Assembly (NCBI GenBank): GCA_019359505.1
Contig: JAHHHD010000009.1
Location: forward strand, 114,395 to 178,394
Length of the DNA stretch: 64,000 nt
Origin: Drouetiella hepatica Uher 2000/2452
GTDB taxonomy: Bacteria; Cyanobacteriota; Cyanobacteriia; Elainellales; Elainellaceae
Direction: 5' to 3'
Shown here: positions 40,692-49,940 of the stretch, one piece after another
Numbering within the stretch: the stretch's first letter is position 1
Layout: each line of letters opens with the position of its first letter
Position numbers and translations under genes: made by a program
Notes under the pieces: generated by a model
What the model was told of the DNA's origin: nothing
The model's database searches: none
What the model saw: only the letters and a program-made list of their open reading frames with translations

Positions 40692-40817
40692 TAGAAAACT
40701 GTCAACTCTGACAAATCTTTAGTTCAGCAATGCCACCCCACCGACTTCTCAACCTCTAGACTCCATCTCCTAATGCTTGACCCTCGCGTCCGAGCCTCAG
40801 AGACTCGCCGTTCACTC

Positions 40818-41090
40818 TCAATAACTCACTGTCCACTCTCAATAACTCACTGTCCACTCTCAATAACTCACTGTCCACTCTCAATAACTCACTGTCCACT
40901 CTCAATAACTCACTGTCCACTCTCAATAACTCACTGTCCACTCTCAACAACTCACCGTCCACTCTTTGAACTTCACCGTCCACTCTTTGAACTTCACCGT
41001 CCACTCTTTGAACTTCACCGTCCACTCTTTGAACTTCACCGTCCACTCTTTGAACTTCACCGTCCACTCTTTGAACTTCACCGTCCACCC
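40818..41090. repeat. 21-bp minisatellite, 13 copies
   Basis: Thirteen 21-bp units run head to tail: six TCAATAACTCACTGTCCACTC-type, one intermediate, then six TTTGAACTTCACCGTCCACTC-type. Because 21 is a multiple of 3 and no stop arises, several frames on both strands stay open. The minus frame gives heptads V-Q-R-V-D-G-E and L-L-R-V-D-S-E, which would be coiled-coil-like; the plus frame gives SITHCPL and FELHRPL. A GTG-started minus frame spans 40756-41118 but has no convincing ribosome-binding site. A non-coding minisatellite is the default reading. Confidence 0.9.
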
Positions 41091-41190
41091 TCAGAACCTC
41101 AGCACCCAATCCCCACACCCGATCGCCCCCACTCTAATCTCTACCTTCTCCGCCATAACCTTCGCCAGAGGCGTTTTAGGGTTGTGAAGA

Positions 41191-42167
41191 TCAATCGCCA
41201 TCCTCCTTGCTGTCAAATTTACGAAGGGCAGCATCACATCTCTCGACACTACGATATAGTTTCATGTTCTGGAATAACTGACGGGCATTTTCATAGGCAG
41301 AAATGATATCTTCCGGCTTTTGGTCAAGCTTTGCCATTGTGTTGCCCAAGTTAAAATAGGAAGTTGCTACTCCCAGTCGATCGCCGATTTCTCGCGCTAT
41401 CTCTAACGACTGCTGATGAAACTCGATCGCTCTTTGACAGGGTCCCAAGGATTGGTAGGCAGTGCCCAGATTTCCTAATGAAATCGCTTCTCCCTGCCGA
41501 TCGCCAATCTCTCGTCGAAGGCTAGGGGCTTGCTCATGGAAATCAATAGCTTGCAAGTATCGCCCCAAGTTGGAGTAAGCATTGCCCAAATTCAAGAGAG
41601 CATCTGCTTTTCCAAAGAAGGATCTGACGGTTTGAGCCAGGTATAGGCTTGCTCATAGCATTCCAAGGCAGCAGGGTAGTCATATTGCTTTGCATAAGCC
41701 TCTCCCAAATGGTTGTAGAGCGAAATTAGTAAGGGCGACTGAGAATCCTGCTGCTCCGATGCCGTAATCTGTTGCTGTAACTCCGCCAGCAGTTCCTCAC
41801 TTTCAGCAGTAGGAGCTGCCAAAGGCATCTCTGGAGGGCGAACCTGCCCACAAACTCTTTACTATTGCGACAAAAACTCTACGACTTCCGATCGCGCCTC
41901 CCTCAGCCGCACCCCAATCAGCTCATCGGCTCCCGATCGCGCCTCCCTCAGCCGCACCCCAATCAGCTCATCGGCTCCCAACACCGTCACCACCGATCGC
42001 TCCCGCAACTCCGCCTCATAGTCCTGAATAATTTGCTGCCGCAGATTGCGATCGTCACATATGGCCATCAGCAGGTTTAGCGTGTTCTCACTGGCAGCGA
42101 TCGACAACACCAGCTTGCGATAGCTCCGCCGATTTTCCGCGTCAAGGCTCGTCGTCATCGCCAGCAC
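41191..42167 (-). pseudogene. Broken ATPase/TPR-type gene
   Basis: This is read as one decayed gene in three pieces. Piece 1 (42167-41862, 101 aa) has RRSYRKLVLSIAASENTLNL and RNLRQQIIQDYEAELRE, like the N-terminus of large cyanobacterial ATPase/TPR proteins (from memory). It stops at TAG TAA, and piece 2 (41828-41592) continues in the same frame with one TPR (LYNHLGEAYAKQYDYPAALE). Piece 2 ends by a shift of one frame near 41605-41615: restoring one T in TCTTTGG would continue as GKADALLNLGNAYSNLG into piece 3 (41595-41191), with about two more TPRs. The ATPase core is missing. An alternative is three small real genes. Confidence 0.6.
41889..41978. repeat. Perfect 45-bp tandem duplication
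   Basis: Two identical 45-bp copies (41889-41933 and 41934-41978) encode GADELIGVRLREARS twice on the minus strand near the end of piece 1 of the TPR pseudogene. Perfect identity points to a recent event. Confidence 0.95.
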
Positions 42168-42237
42168 TCAAATATAGCAACGGATTCTTGAACGGATGAA
42201 GCGGATAAAACCCATCCCCTCATCCACCCATCCACCC

Positions 42238-43158
42238 CTATCCCCCACTCTCCTCCGGCTCAAATTCCCGATTCGCCTGCTGCCCCTGCATCGCCTCACC
42301 CACCGTCACATTTAGCTGATCGCCCAGCAGCAGCACCAGCGAACTCATGTATAGCCATAGCAGCAGCACAATCACCGCTCCGACCGCCCCATAAACTCGG
42401 TTGTAATTGCCAAAATGCCGCACATACAGGCGAAACAGGTTGGAAACGATCGCCCAAAACACCGCCGCCAACACCGCACCCGGCATAATCGGCTGTCCCG
42501 GATTCCAGTGGCTCGGCCCGTAGCGATAGATAAAGCCAAATGCCAGCGACATAATTAACAGAATGAGCGGCAGCGCCAGCCAGCCCCAAAATTTCAGCAG
42601 TTCCGAGGCGATCGAGCCGCTCTGGGATGCCACCACACTTGCCGTATTATTCACCAGCACATCGCCCACCAGCATCAGCGCCAGGGAGAGAAGCAGCATC
42701 ACGATCGCCCCCAGGGTTAGCGCTAGTGCAACCAGCCTCGCCTTCCAAAAGGGACGCGACAGGCGCGGCGGAATTTGATGAATCTGATCCAGCGCCATCA
42801 TGGCTGCTCCCAGCGCCCCCGAAGCCGTCCACAGTGCAAACAGAAAGCTGAAGGAAAACAGCCGTCCATCCTGTCCTTGACTCACCTCCTGGGCAAACCC
42901 CTGGAGCAAGCCCAAAACCTCTGTGGGGGCAACTTCGCTCACCTGACCTGCCAGCTTTTCAAAGGTGCTGTTTAAGGGACGAAATAAACCGATCGCCGTC
43001 AATACCGCTAGCGTTGCCGGAAACAGGGACAGCATCGCGTTATACGCCATCTCTGATGCTAGCCCCGGCAACCGTTGCTTAAACGCCGCAGCAATCGCCT
43101 TTCGCAGGGTTCGCCCGTTGAGATATTGAAAGAATTGGAAAAACCGCAGCGATCGCAT
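42238..43158 (-). CDS. YihY/BrkB family inner-membrane protein
   Basis: A 306-residue protein with about six membrane helices. Family features include LPGLASEMAYNAMLSLFPAT near residue 30, WTASGALGAAMMALDQIHQI, and GPSHWNPGQPIMPGAVLAAV. The acidic C-terminal tail ends REFEPEESGG. YihY/BrkB proteins were once called ribonuclease BN; that is no longer accepted and the true role is unknown. It is oriented away from the histidine kinase region. Confidence 0.88.
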   Translation of the reverse strand: MRSLRFFQFFQYLNGRTLRKAIAAAFKQRLPGLASEMAYNAMLSLFPATLAVLTAIGLFRPLNSTFEKLAGQVSEVAPTEVLGLLQGFAQEVSQGQDGRLFSFSFLFALWTASGALGAAMMALDQIHQIPPRLSRPFWKARLVALALTLGAIVMLLLSLALMLVGDVLVNNTASVVASQSGSIASELLKFWGWLALPLILLIMSLAFGFIYRYGPSHWNPGQPIMPGAVLAAVFWAIVSNLFRLYVRHFGNYNRVYGAVGAVIVLLLWLYMSSLVLLLGDQLNVTVGEAMQGQQANREFEPEESGG

Positions 43159-43240
43159 GATGAAAAGAATAAAAGTTGACGGTTACAACCGTTATTATGC
43201 CAATCTCACAGAATTAAAACGGCAACTGGTGCGCCATTTC

Positions 43241-45283
43241 CTAGCCCAACTGAATCGGGATCATGACCTCAAAAGTCGTCCAGCCTTCCTTACTCTCCAC
43301 CTGAATGGTGCCCTGCAAATGCTCGACCAGCTTTTCGACTAGCGCCAGCCCTAATCCTGTACCGCCCTGACTCCAGGGATCAGCACGGAGGCAGCGATAG
43401 AACTTGTCAAAAATTTTAGGCAGCTCATCAGATGAAATATTTGCCTGATTGCTGACTCGAAAGCTGATCCTAGGAGCAGCAGCAGGAGGTGCAGGGCTAA
43501 ATATCAACTGATGCCGAATATCCAACTGAATCATGCCGCCCGGTTGAGTATATTTGCAGGCATTATTCAACAGCTCCGCCAAAACTCGCCGCAGCATTGC
43601 CTCGTTAGACAGAACAATCGGCAGGCGATCGGAATAGCTCATTTGAAACTGGTGTTGGCGATCGGCAAACCGCGCCTGAAAAGCCTCCCCTAGAGAAACA
43701 ATCCAGGCTTGCAAGTCAATTTCCTCTAGCTCCACAGCGCCTATGGTCGCCTCTAACCGCTGCAAATCCAACAGATCGTCAATCAGACTTGCTTCGCGGG
43801 CAGCCTCTTTTTCCAAAATATCTAGGTAGCGCTGGCGTTTGTCTTCGGTAGAGGCAATCCGCAGCATTTGCACCGCCATTTTGACATTGGTGATGGGCGT
43901 ACGCAGCTCATGAGAAACGGTGCTGAGAAAATCATCCTTGAGACGATTCAGCTTTTCTAGCTCCCACACCTGATTTTGTGCCGTTTGGTAAAGCTGAGCC
44001 TGACGAATAGCGATCGCACATTGGTTTGCCACCTGCTGCACCAGACGAATCTCAAACTCATGGAAAACGTGGTCAGCTTGGTGAATCAGCCACAGATCTC
44101 CCAATATCCCCTGGTCGGTACCCCCTTGATCCAGGCTACCATCCACACTTTTTTGATCCATAACTGGCGCAGATTGCGGATCAACAAAAATCGGGCAAGC
44201 CAGCATCGCCACTCTACCGCGATCGGCATTGGGCAAGAGCGAACAGAACTGTAAAGGGTGTCCCTGCTTGAGCTGCTGATAGATCTCCGGGAAATCATCC
44301 ATCTGCGAGACGCGCCCTTGGCTGGTGGGGATCGATCGCGTAAATTCGTACCTGACCGTGGATGTACCTTGATCCAGGTCATACAGCGCCGCATTGCAGC
44401 CCCCCAGCTTCAGCACAAAGGTGAGTTCTCGGACTGCCGTCTGCAAAATTTGGCTGCCGTCTAAGGAATCGCGCACTTTGTCAGTGACCCGTTTGAGCAT
44501 TGATTCATAGACCAGCGCCGTTTGAATCTGGTGGGTACGCTGCTGAACCTGCTCTTCTAGATCTGAGTTGAGCTGCTGTGCCCGTTGATACAAAATTGAC
44601 TGTTGAAATGCGATCGCCACCTCAGCAGCCAACTGTTGCAGCGCCTCGACCTCAGCCTCTTTCCAGACACGATCGCCATCACATTGATGCACGGCCAGCC
44701 AGCCAAACAGACTCTCTTTCAAAAAAATCGGTGCAGCAATCAAAGCGTGAATTTGCTGACGTGCCATGAGCTTGGCGATCGGTGGCAGCAAATCTGCCTG
44801 ATGCCGATTTTCAATCACCAAAGGCACTGCGTTTCTGAACAGACTCAACCATCGGCATACCCAGGCTGGATCAAGGTTGGCATGCATCACAGAGGACTGA
44901 CTCAGCCGGACTGCCTCAGCAACGCCTACCGCCAAGTTTGGCTGACCGGGCTGAGGCTGACCGGGCTGAGGCTGACCGGGCTGAGCCTGATCGGGCTGAG
45001 CCTGAAGCTGATAAAAAATTACGCGGTCAGATTGCAAAAGCTCCCGCGCTGCTACAACAGTCTGCTCCAGAATTTCCGATGAACTTAGCAACTGCTGCAA
45101 ACGACGAGCAATCTCTCTGACGACCCGGTGATGATCACGCGCTTCGATCGCAGCCTGATAGCTACACATCAAACCTTGGTTTTGCTGATGTAGGTTTGTT
45201 ACCGTCGATCGCAAATCCGCCAGAGCTGCCGCCAATTCCTCCAAGAAAGGTTCTAGAGGCTGTTCAGGGAATGAAGATGGCAT
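43241..45283 (-). CDS. GAF-domain sensor histidine kinase
   Basis: A 680-residue soluble kinase. Two GAF domains are recognisable: about 70-230 (ETVVAARELLQSDRVIFYQL, FLKESLFGWLAVHQC) and about 270-430. The first contains a QPGQP repeat linker from four 15-bp units. The H-box FLSTVSHELRTPITNVK puts the phosphorylated histidine near residue 457. The ATPase domain has LLNNACKYT (N-box), IFDKFYRCLR and GGTGLGLALVEKLVEH. No CxxH phytochrome-type chromophore cysteine was evident, so the ligand is unknown. No response regulator lies next to it. A spacer of 83 bp separates it from the BrkB gene. Confidence 0.9.
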   Translation of the reverse strand: MPSSFPEQPLEPFLEELAAALADLRSTVTNLHQQNQGLMCSYQAAIEARDHHRVVREIARRLQQLLSSSEILEQTVVAARELLQSDRVIFYQLQAQPDQAQPGQPQPGQPQPGQPNLAVGVAEAVRLSQSSVMHANLDPAWVCRWLSLFRNAVPLVIENRHQADLLPPIAKLMARQQIHALIAAPIFLKESLFGWLAVHQCDGDRVWKEAEVEALQQLAAEVAIAFQQSILYQRAQQLNSDLEEQVQQRTHQIQTALVYESMLKRVTDKVRDSLDGSQILQTAVRELTFVLKLGGCNAALYDLDQGTSTVRYEFTRSIPTSQGRVSQMDDFPEIYQQLKQGHPLQFCSLLPNADRGRVAMLACPIFVDPQSAPVMDQKSVDGSLDQGGTDQGILGDLWLIHQADHVFHEFEIRLVQQVANQCAIAIRQAQLYQTAQNQVWELEKLNRLKDDFLSTVSHELRTPITNVKMAVQMLRIASTEDKRQRYLDILEKEAAREASLIDDLLDLQRLEATIGAVELEEIDLQAWIVSLGEAFQARFADRQHQFQMSYSDRLPIVLSNEAMLRRVLAELLNNACKYTQPGGMIQLDIRHQLIFSPAPPAAAPRISFRVSNQANISSDELPKIFDKFYRCLRADPWSQGGTGLGLALVEKLVEHLQGTIQVESKEGWTTFEVMIPIQLG
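44940..44999. repeat. 15-bp coding repeat, four copies
   Basis: Units of GGCTGACCGGGCTGA (three exact copies, 44940-44984, and one variant to 44999) encode Q-P-G-Q-P on the minus strand inside the first GAF domain of the histidine kinase. This is slippage-prone and length-variable in principle. Confidence 0.9.
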
Positions 45284-45365
45284 GTTGCTAGCAGCCAGAG
45301 TATGAGTAACAATACATCACTCTAGCAGCAATCTCAGTAAATCCACAGTCTAAAGACTACAGTTC

Positions 45366-45713
45366 CTAGCTCACAGCACTTTCGACCACTCGCCAATGCC
45401 GATTCTCTTCTACAGCCTGATTAAGCAAATGAAAGACTTGCTGACAATGATTGTTCACCTGAAGCGGCAGCTCTTCGTTTTTCACGACCAAGTTCATCCG
45501 AACTTCAGCCTCCTGGTGCAGCACTGGTTCAATCAAAATTTCTACTGTCACCAGCTTGGCGTATGTCACACGCCCTGGGATTTCACGAGCCACTAAATAG
45601 TCTTCCGATGAATAGATGACATTCATGCTGCACGCACGCAAAATCTCGACGAGCAGTTGCCAGAACCGATCGGCGGACACTGAGACTGTAAATAGACCTG
45701 TATAACGAGCCAT
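45366..45713 (-). CDS. Hypothetical protein (115 aa)
   Basis: This gene is not recognised. It starts MARYTGLFTVSVSADRFWQL and continues with VIYSSEDYLVAREIPGRVTY. The ATG at 45713 is preferred over an in-frame TTG at 45719. The alternation of hydrophobic strands and the position of W17 suggest a small alpha/beta fold, perhaps of the polyketide-cyclase-like helix-grip type, but this is a guess. It has no signal peptide. It lies 82 bp upstream of the histidine kinase on the same strand. Confidence 0.6.
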   Translation of the reverse strand: MARYTGLFTVSVSADRFWQLLVEILRACSMNVIYSSEDYLVAREIPGRVTYAKLVTVEILIEPVLHQEAEVRMNLVVKNEELPLQVNNHCQQVFHLLNQAVEENRHWRVVESAVS

Positions 45714-46039
45714 AGGCAAACCTGGGAATACTCTTTCGTCCGAATCTTGCCCTCTGAAACCTTATTTCTCAAATTCTTAACTCTGGCGAATCGAAAACTC
45801 TGGCGGTTAACAATGGCAGACTCTCACCGAAAACTTGAGTCTTTTGAATCTACTGAAGCTTAAATTGAATCAAATCAAAGCAGATGCGTTTAGTTCAGAG
45901 TATAACAAAACGATGATATTCTCCAAATACTTCTGCTTTCTGTATCCTTTGACGGATATTTATTGCAGATATTTATCTATGTCGAGTATCTGTGTCGAGG
46001 GCGCTGCTCAAAGACCCAATGCCCTAAGGATGAGAAACC
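45714..46039. other. Spacer upstream of tmk, no gene seen
   Basis: These 326 bp separate the divergent hypothetical gene and tmk. Only short unsupported open frames occur. AAGGA at 46026-46030 is the likely ribosome-binding site of tmk. The sequence is AT-rich compared with the neighbours; no hairpin or repeat was noted. Confidence 0.5.
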
Positions 46040-46720
46040 ATGCCAGGACGGCTGATTGTGTTTGAAGGAGTAGAGGGTTGTGGCAAAACAACCCAAATTG
46101 CCCGATCGCAAACATGGCTTCAAGAAAGCGGTCTTTTGACAGCGCTACAAAACCAGGGAGAAGTTTCGCGGCTGATTGTGACTCGCGAACCGGGCGGCAC
46201 GGAACTCTGCCAGGAAATTCGCCAATTACTCTTGCACCCCACCAGCCAGGAGGCAATGCAAGATCGCACTGAGCTACTACTCTACGCCGCCGATCGCGCC
46301 CAGCATGTCGCAGGATTCCTCAAGCCTCAGCTTGCCCAAGGTGCGCTGATTTTGTGCGATCGCTTCACTGATTCCACCGTAGCTTACCAGGGCTACGGAC
46401 GCGGACTCGATCGCGGACTCATTGGTCAGCTTAACCAAATTGCGACCGATGGGTTGACCAGCGACCTCACCCTCTGGCTCGACCTAGAAGCCGCCGTAGG
46501 ACTCGCCCGCGCCCAAAGTCGGGGAATGAGCGATCGCATTGAACAAGCCGCCCTTAGCTTTCATCAGCGCGTTCAGCAGGGTTTTACCGAGCTTGCCCAA
46601 GACCATCCTCAGCGGATTGTTCAGATCAACGGCGATCGCAGTGAAACCGAGGTATTTAGTGATATTCAGCGGGTTTTAGAAAAACACTTGCAGCAGTGGT
46701 ACAAAATCCCTGCCTCCTAA
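46040..46720 (+). CDS. tmk: Thymidylate kinase
   Basis: A 226-residue dTMP kinase. The P-loop GVEGCGKT is at residues 10-17. The TREPGGTELCQEIRQLLL block and the DRF-type motif LILCDRFTDSTVAYQGYGRG are intact. The lid region is RAQSRGMSDRIE. It phosphorylates dTMP for dTTP synthesis. It is followed by holB 41 bp downstream, a conserved arrangement. Confidence 0.95.
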   Translation: MPGRLIVFEGVEGCGKTTQIARSQTWLQESGLLTALQNQGEVSRLIVTREPGGTELCQEIRQLLLHPTSQEAMQDRTELLLYAADRAQHVAGFLKPQLAQGALILCDRFTDSTVAYQGYGRGLDRGLIGQLNQIATDGLTSDLTLWLDLEAAVGLARAQSRGMSDRIEQAALSFHQRVQQGFTELAQDHPQRIVQINGDRSETEVFSDIQRVLEKHLQQWYKIPAS

Positions 46721-46761
46721 GCCCCGCCCTATTCGCCCCGCCCCATTTCTCACCTCTCTCC

Positions 46762-47709
46762 ATGCCCTTCACCTCCCTCCTCGGACAGCCGCAAGCGATC
46801 GAACTTCTCACCCGCGCCATTAACCAAAACCACATTGCCCCTGCCTACCTTTTTGTTGGTGCGCCCGGTGTCGGTCGGCAATTGGCGGCTAGAGGATTTG
46901 CAGAGTTGCTCTTAACTTCTCCAAACCCGGTTCATCCGGCAAAAACGTCGCTGCGCCAGCGCATCCAACAGGGCAACCACCCCGATTTGCTTTGGGTTGA
47001 GCCAACCTATCTGCATCAGGGCAGGCGGGTTTCTGCAGCTGAGGCGGCTGAATTAGGCATCAAGCGCAAGTCGTCGCCCGAAGTTCGTTTAGAGCAAATT
47101 CGAGATGTAGGGCGGTTTCTCAGCCGTCCGCCGCTAGAGTCAACGCGATCGGTCGTCATTATCGAAAATGCTGAGAGTATGGCAGATGCTGCGGCTAACG
47201 GGCTGCTGAAAACCTTAGAGGAGCCAGGTCGCGCGACGCTGATTTTACTGGCTCCCAGCGTTGAATCGCTGCTGCCCACGATCGTTTCTCGCTGTCAAAA
47301 AATTGCTTTTCAGCGGTTAGATACCCCAACGCTAGCTCAGGTTTTGACCCAGGCAGGTCATGGCGAAATCTTGCGGCAGCCTGACGTGCTGGCACTAGCG
47401 CAGGGTAGCCCTGGAGAGGCGATCGTCCATTGGCAGCAGCTTCAGACCATTCCAGAGGAGTTGCTGACTGCCGTTAGAGAGCCGCCTACATCGCTGCGAG
47501 CTGCCCTTGATTTAGCGCGGCAAATTGCCCAAGTCTTGGACAGCGAAACTCAGATTTGGCTAATCGACTATTTGCAAAATCGCTACTGGCATCAAGGGCG
47601 ATCGGGCATTCTGCAATCGTTGGAAGAGGCTCGTCGGTACCTGCGGCAATATGTCCAACCTCGGCTGGTGTGGGAGGTTACGTTAGCGAAAATTAGGGAC
47701 GAAAGTTAG
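46762..47709 (+). CDS. holB: DNA polymerase III delta' subunit
   Basis: A 315-residue clamp-loader subunit. It begins MPFTSLLGQPQAIELLTRAI. The Walker A-like loop is GAPGVGR, without the usual Lys-Thr, as expected for the non-hydrolysing delta' subunit. VVIIENAESMADAAANGLLK and TLEEPGRATLILLAP follow. It lacks the zinc-module cysteines of E. coli delta'. An in-frame upstream start at 46696 overlaps tmk and adds no conserved residues, so 46762 is used. Confidence 0.92.
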   Translation: MPFTSLLGQPQAIELLTRAINQNHIAPAYLFVGAPGVGRQLAARGFAELLLTSPNPVHPAKTSLRQRIQQGNHPDLLWVEPTYLHQGRRVSAAEAAELGIKRKSSPEVRLEQIRDVGRFLSRPPLESTRSVVIIENAESMADAAANGLLKTLEEPGRATLILLAPSVESLLPTIVSRCQKIAFQRLDTPTLAQVLTQAGHGEILRQPDVLALAQGSPGEAIVHWQQLQTIPEELLTAVREPPTSLRAALDLARQIAQVLDSETQIWLIDYLQNRYWHQGRSGILQSLEEARRYLRQYVQPRLVWEVTLAKIRDES

Positions 47710-47724
47710 ATTCTGCTTTCGCCT

Positions 47725-48192
47725 TTATTTCCACTGCGAGAAAGGCAGCTTCACCAGATTAGAGTTGAGATATCGCGGATCGTCCGAGACTTCTTGCCCA
47801 ATCCAGTCCGGTAGAGTGACTTGCTGATCTGGATGAGTTAGCTCTACCTCAGCGACCACCAAGCCCTGATTTTCGCCTACAAATTCATCGACTTCCCACA
47901 GCAGATCGCCGTAGGGAATTTTGTAGCGCGTTTTTTCGATCAAAGGTCGATCGCACAAAGTATCTAGAAGCTCTGAGGCATCTGAGCCAGGAATTTCGTA
48001 CTCAAATTCTGATCGAGAGATGCCAGATGTGGCGCCCTTGATCGTGATGTAGCCCCGATCGCCCGCCAGACGAATCCGAACCGTGCGATCGATATCAGAC
48101 ACAATATAGCCCTGACGATAAACTGTACCCGCAGCCAGAGTGCGCCAGGAATCATTTTTTACCAAAAACTTTCGCTCAATTTCGATCGCCAT
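47725..48192 (-). CDS. CYTH-domain triphosphate-tunnel protein
   Basis: A 155-residue CYTH protein. The ExExK motif (EIERKFLV) at residues 3-10 starts the triphosphate tunnel, followed by SDIDRTVRIRLAGDRGYITI and the acidic VVAEVELTHPDQ. Such stand-alone bacterial enzymes act on inorganic triphosphate or related compounds. It is convergent with holB, 15 bp away, and divergent from the membrane-protein gene at 48242. Confidence 0.92.
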   Translation of the reverse strand: MAIEIERKFLVKNDSWRTLAAGTVYRQGYIVSDIDRTVRIRLAGDRGYITIKGATSGISRSEFEYEIPGSDASELLDTLCDRPLIEKTRYKIPYGDLLWEVDEFVGENQGLVVAEVELTHPDQQVTLPDWIGQEVSDDPRYLNSNLVKLPFSQWK

Positions 48193-48241
48193 GCTTTAAA
48201 GATCCTGTTCCAAACGTCAGAGGTTCATTCCCATTTATCCT

Positions 48242-48880
48242 ATGCCCATCACCGAACCCACCACCATGCTGACGGACTACGCGATCGCTGTAGAAGCCTC
48301 TGGGTTCAGCATCCTGTTGTTTAGACTCGGACCGTTTCACCAGCAGGCCGCTATAAAATTTTGGGCGGCTGCTTTTGGGAATGTAGCTGTAGCCGCCGCT
48401 TTGGGTGGCACCTGTCATGGTTTTGCGCGGCTGCTTGAGGGTTCTGCCCTGGCGCTCTTGTGGAGAATCATGCTGCTTGCCATCAGTCTTGCAGGCTGTT
48501 TCATGCTGCTTGCCACGCTCAAAAGCAGTCTGTCTCGACGCTGGCAAAGAGAGGGGAATATGCTGGTAGGGATTAAATTTTTTGCTTACCTGGGCTGGGC
48601 GATTCTGCATCCGTCGCTAGACCATGCCTTTGTCTATGGGGTAGTCGATTACCTGTCGGCAATGCTGTGGGTGTTGCTCCTGGAAATAAGAGCCGTTTTT
48701 CACTCCCCGCGATCGCTCTGGATTATTGCCGGAATTCTGATGTCAGGGGTGGCGATCGCTTTCCAAACCAGCGGTGTAGTGCTGTTCAAGTATTTTAACC
48801 ACAACGACCTCTATCACTTGCTCCAAATGATTGCGCTGTACTGGTTTTACCGAGCCGCAAGATTACTCAAAGATAGGTAG
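48242..48880 (+). CDS. Multi-pass membrane protein, unknown function
   Basis: A 212-residue protein with about six or seven hydrophobic segments. Conserved-looking histidines and acidic residues occur in GGTCHGF, HPSLDHAFVYGVVDY and the C-terminal FNHNDLYHLLQMIALYWFYR. The pattern HxxxH near the last helix is reminiscent of the CREST membrane-hydrolase superfamily, or of DUF6962-type proteins; neither is proven. It has no operon partner. Confidence 0.6.
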   Translation: MPITEPTTMLTDYAIAVEASGFSILLFRLGPFHQQAAIKFWAAAFGNVAVAAALGGTCHGFARLLEGSALALLWRIMLLAISLAGCFMLLATLKSSLSRRWQREGNMLVGIKFFAYLGWAILHPSLDHAFVYGVVDYLSAMLWVLLLEIRAVFHSPRSLWIIAGILMSGVAIAFQTSGVVLFKYFNHNDLYHLLQMIALYWFYRAARLLKDR

Positions 48881-49006
48881 GTAATTTGGGGAAATCGTGA
48901 GGAAAATCCCCGCAAAAATAAGAGATCTCCACCCAGCGGCTTGACATTTTCAGGTAAAAGCAGGAAATTAGCCCTGAAAACATCTTTTTACTTACAAGAC
49001 TTCATC

Positions 49007-49432
49007 ATGACAGCATCAGGAAATGGCGGGATTTTAGCAGAGTTCAAAAAATTTATTATGCGGGGCAACGTCGTTGACCTGGCAGTAGCTGTCATCGTGG
49101 GTGGCGCTTTCGGTAAAATCGTCGAATCGTTTGTTGCAGACATCATAACTCCTGCAATCCTCGCCCCAGCCTTGCAAGCTGCCAACGTGGATGATTTGTC
49201 CAGGCTGTCAGCAGGCGGCATCAAATATGGTTCTTTTCTAGCGGCAGTTTTGAATTTTTTAGTGATTGCACTCTCTATCTTTCTGGTAGTCCAAGCGTTT
49301 GAAGCCGCCAGAAAAAGGTTCGTTCGTCAGAACGCAGCGGAAGAGGTTGCTCCGACCGATCCCATCGTCATCTCTCAAGAAAATCTCACGCACGCGGTCG
49401 AACGGCTGACTCAAGTGATTGAATCAAAGTAG
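49007..49432 (+). CDS. mscL: Large-conductance mechanosensitive channel MscL
   Basis: A 141-residue MscL. The first helix block is FKKFIMRGNVVDLAVAVIVG, followed by GAFGKIVESFVADIITPAI; the second helix is LNFLVIALSIFLVVQAFEAA, and a charged C-terminal helix follows. It opens on hypo-osmotic shock to release solutes. A more upstream in-frame start at 48941 lacks homology, so the ATG at 49007 is used. Confidence 0.94.
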   Translation: MTASGNGGILAEFKKFIMRGNVVDLAVAVIVGGAFGKIVESFVADIITPAILAPALQAANVDDLSRLSAGGIKYGSFLAAVLNFLVIALSIFLVVQAFEAARKRFVRQNAAEEVAPTDPIVISQENLTHAVERLTQVIESK

Positions 49433-49502
49433 CCCTGTAAAGTAGACCCATGAAGTAGACAAGTTCAGACAGGCGCAGCTTTGAGACTCCAGCTTTGAGA
49501 CT

Positions 49503-49838
49503 TCAGCTTTGAGGATCTTGGGCGATCGGCTTTTTACCCTGATCTCTCGCTGCGCCGTTGACAGTACCTAGCTGCTGCCGGACATCATCAATGGCATCAT
49601 TCAACTGCGCAATCTTATCTTCCAAACCTCGACGCGCTACTTCAATTCCTTGCTCAGTCGAGGCTTTGAGGGGACGCTTTTTTCCGGTGCGAGGATCGAT
49701 TCTGGGAAAAGATTCGGCACCTGGATTCTCAGCTTGAGACAGCCGCGAGGTAACGACGACCCCCACGACACCGCCTACCACACCGCCCACGATCGCTCCT
49801 AAGAAAAACCCGCCGAAAAAGTTACTTTGCTGGCTCAT
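49503..49838 (-). CDS. Small membrane-anchored protein (111 aa)
   Basis: Residues 7-30 form a Gly/Val-rich hydrophobic segment (FFGGFFLGAIVGGVVGGVVG), resembling YtxH-type anchors. After a polar stretch with GKKRPLKAS, residues about 60-90 (GLEDKIAQLNDAIDDVRQQL) form a short coiled coil. Cyanobacterial homologues are annotated only as hypothetical. The bulk of the protein should be cytoplasmic. It stands alone between mscL and upp. Confidence 0.75.
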   Translation of the reverse strand: MSQQSNFFGGFFLGAIVGGVVGGVVGVVVTSRLSQAENPGAESFPRIDPRTGKKRPLKASTEQGIEVARRGLEDKIAQLNDAIDDVRQQLGTVNGAARDQGKKPIAQDPQS

Positions 49839-49940
49839 AACAAAATCCTGCCATTTGCGTTCAGTCAGGGCAATTTTACGATGATTTTAACGCGCTCTGA
49901 CGCGGGTTAAACGCCCAAGCGATCGGTAAACGCTCGGCAG

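Noticed and set aside
40818..41090. CRISPR array
   Set aside because: The units are contiguous with no spacers.
40773..41306. Plus-strand 177-aa frame through the 21-bp repeats
   Set aside because: Its length comes from the repeat unit being a multiple of three; the unique ends resemble no protein and it overlaps the TPR remnant.
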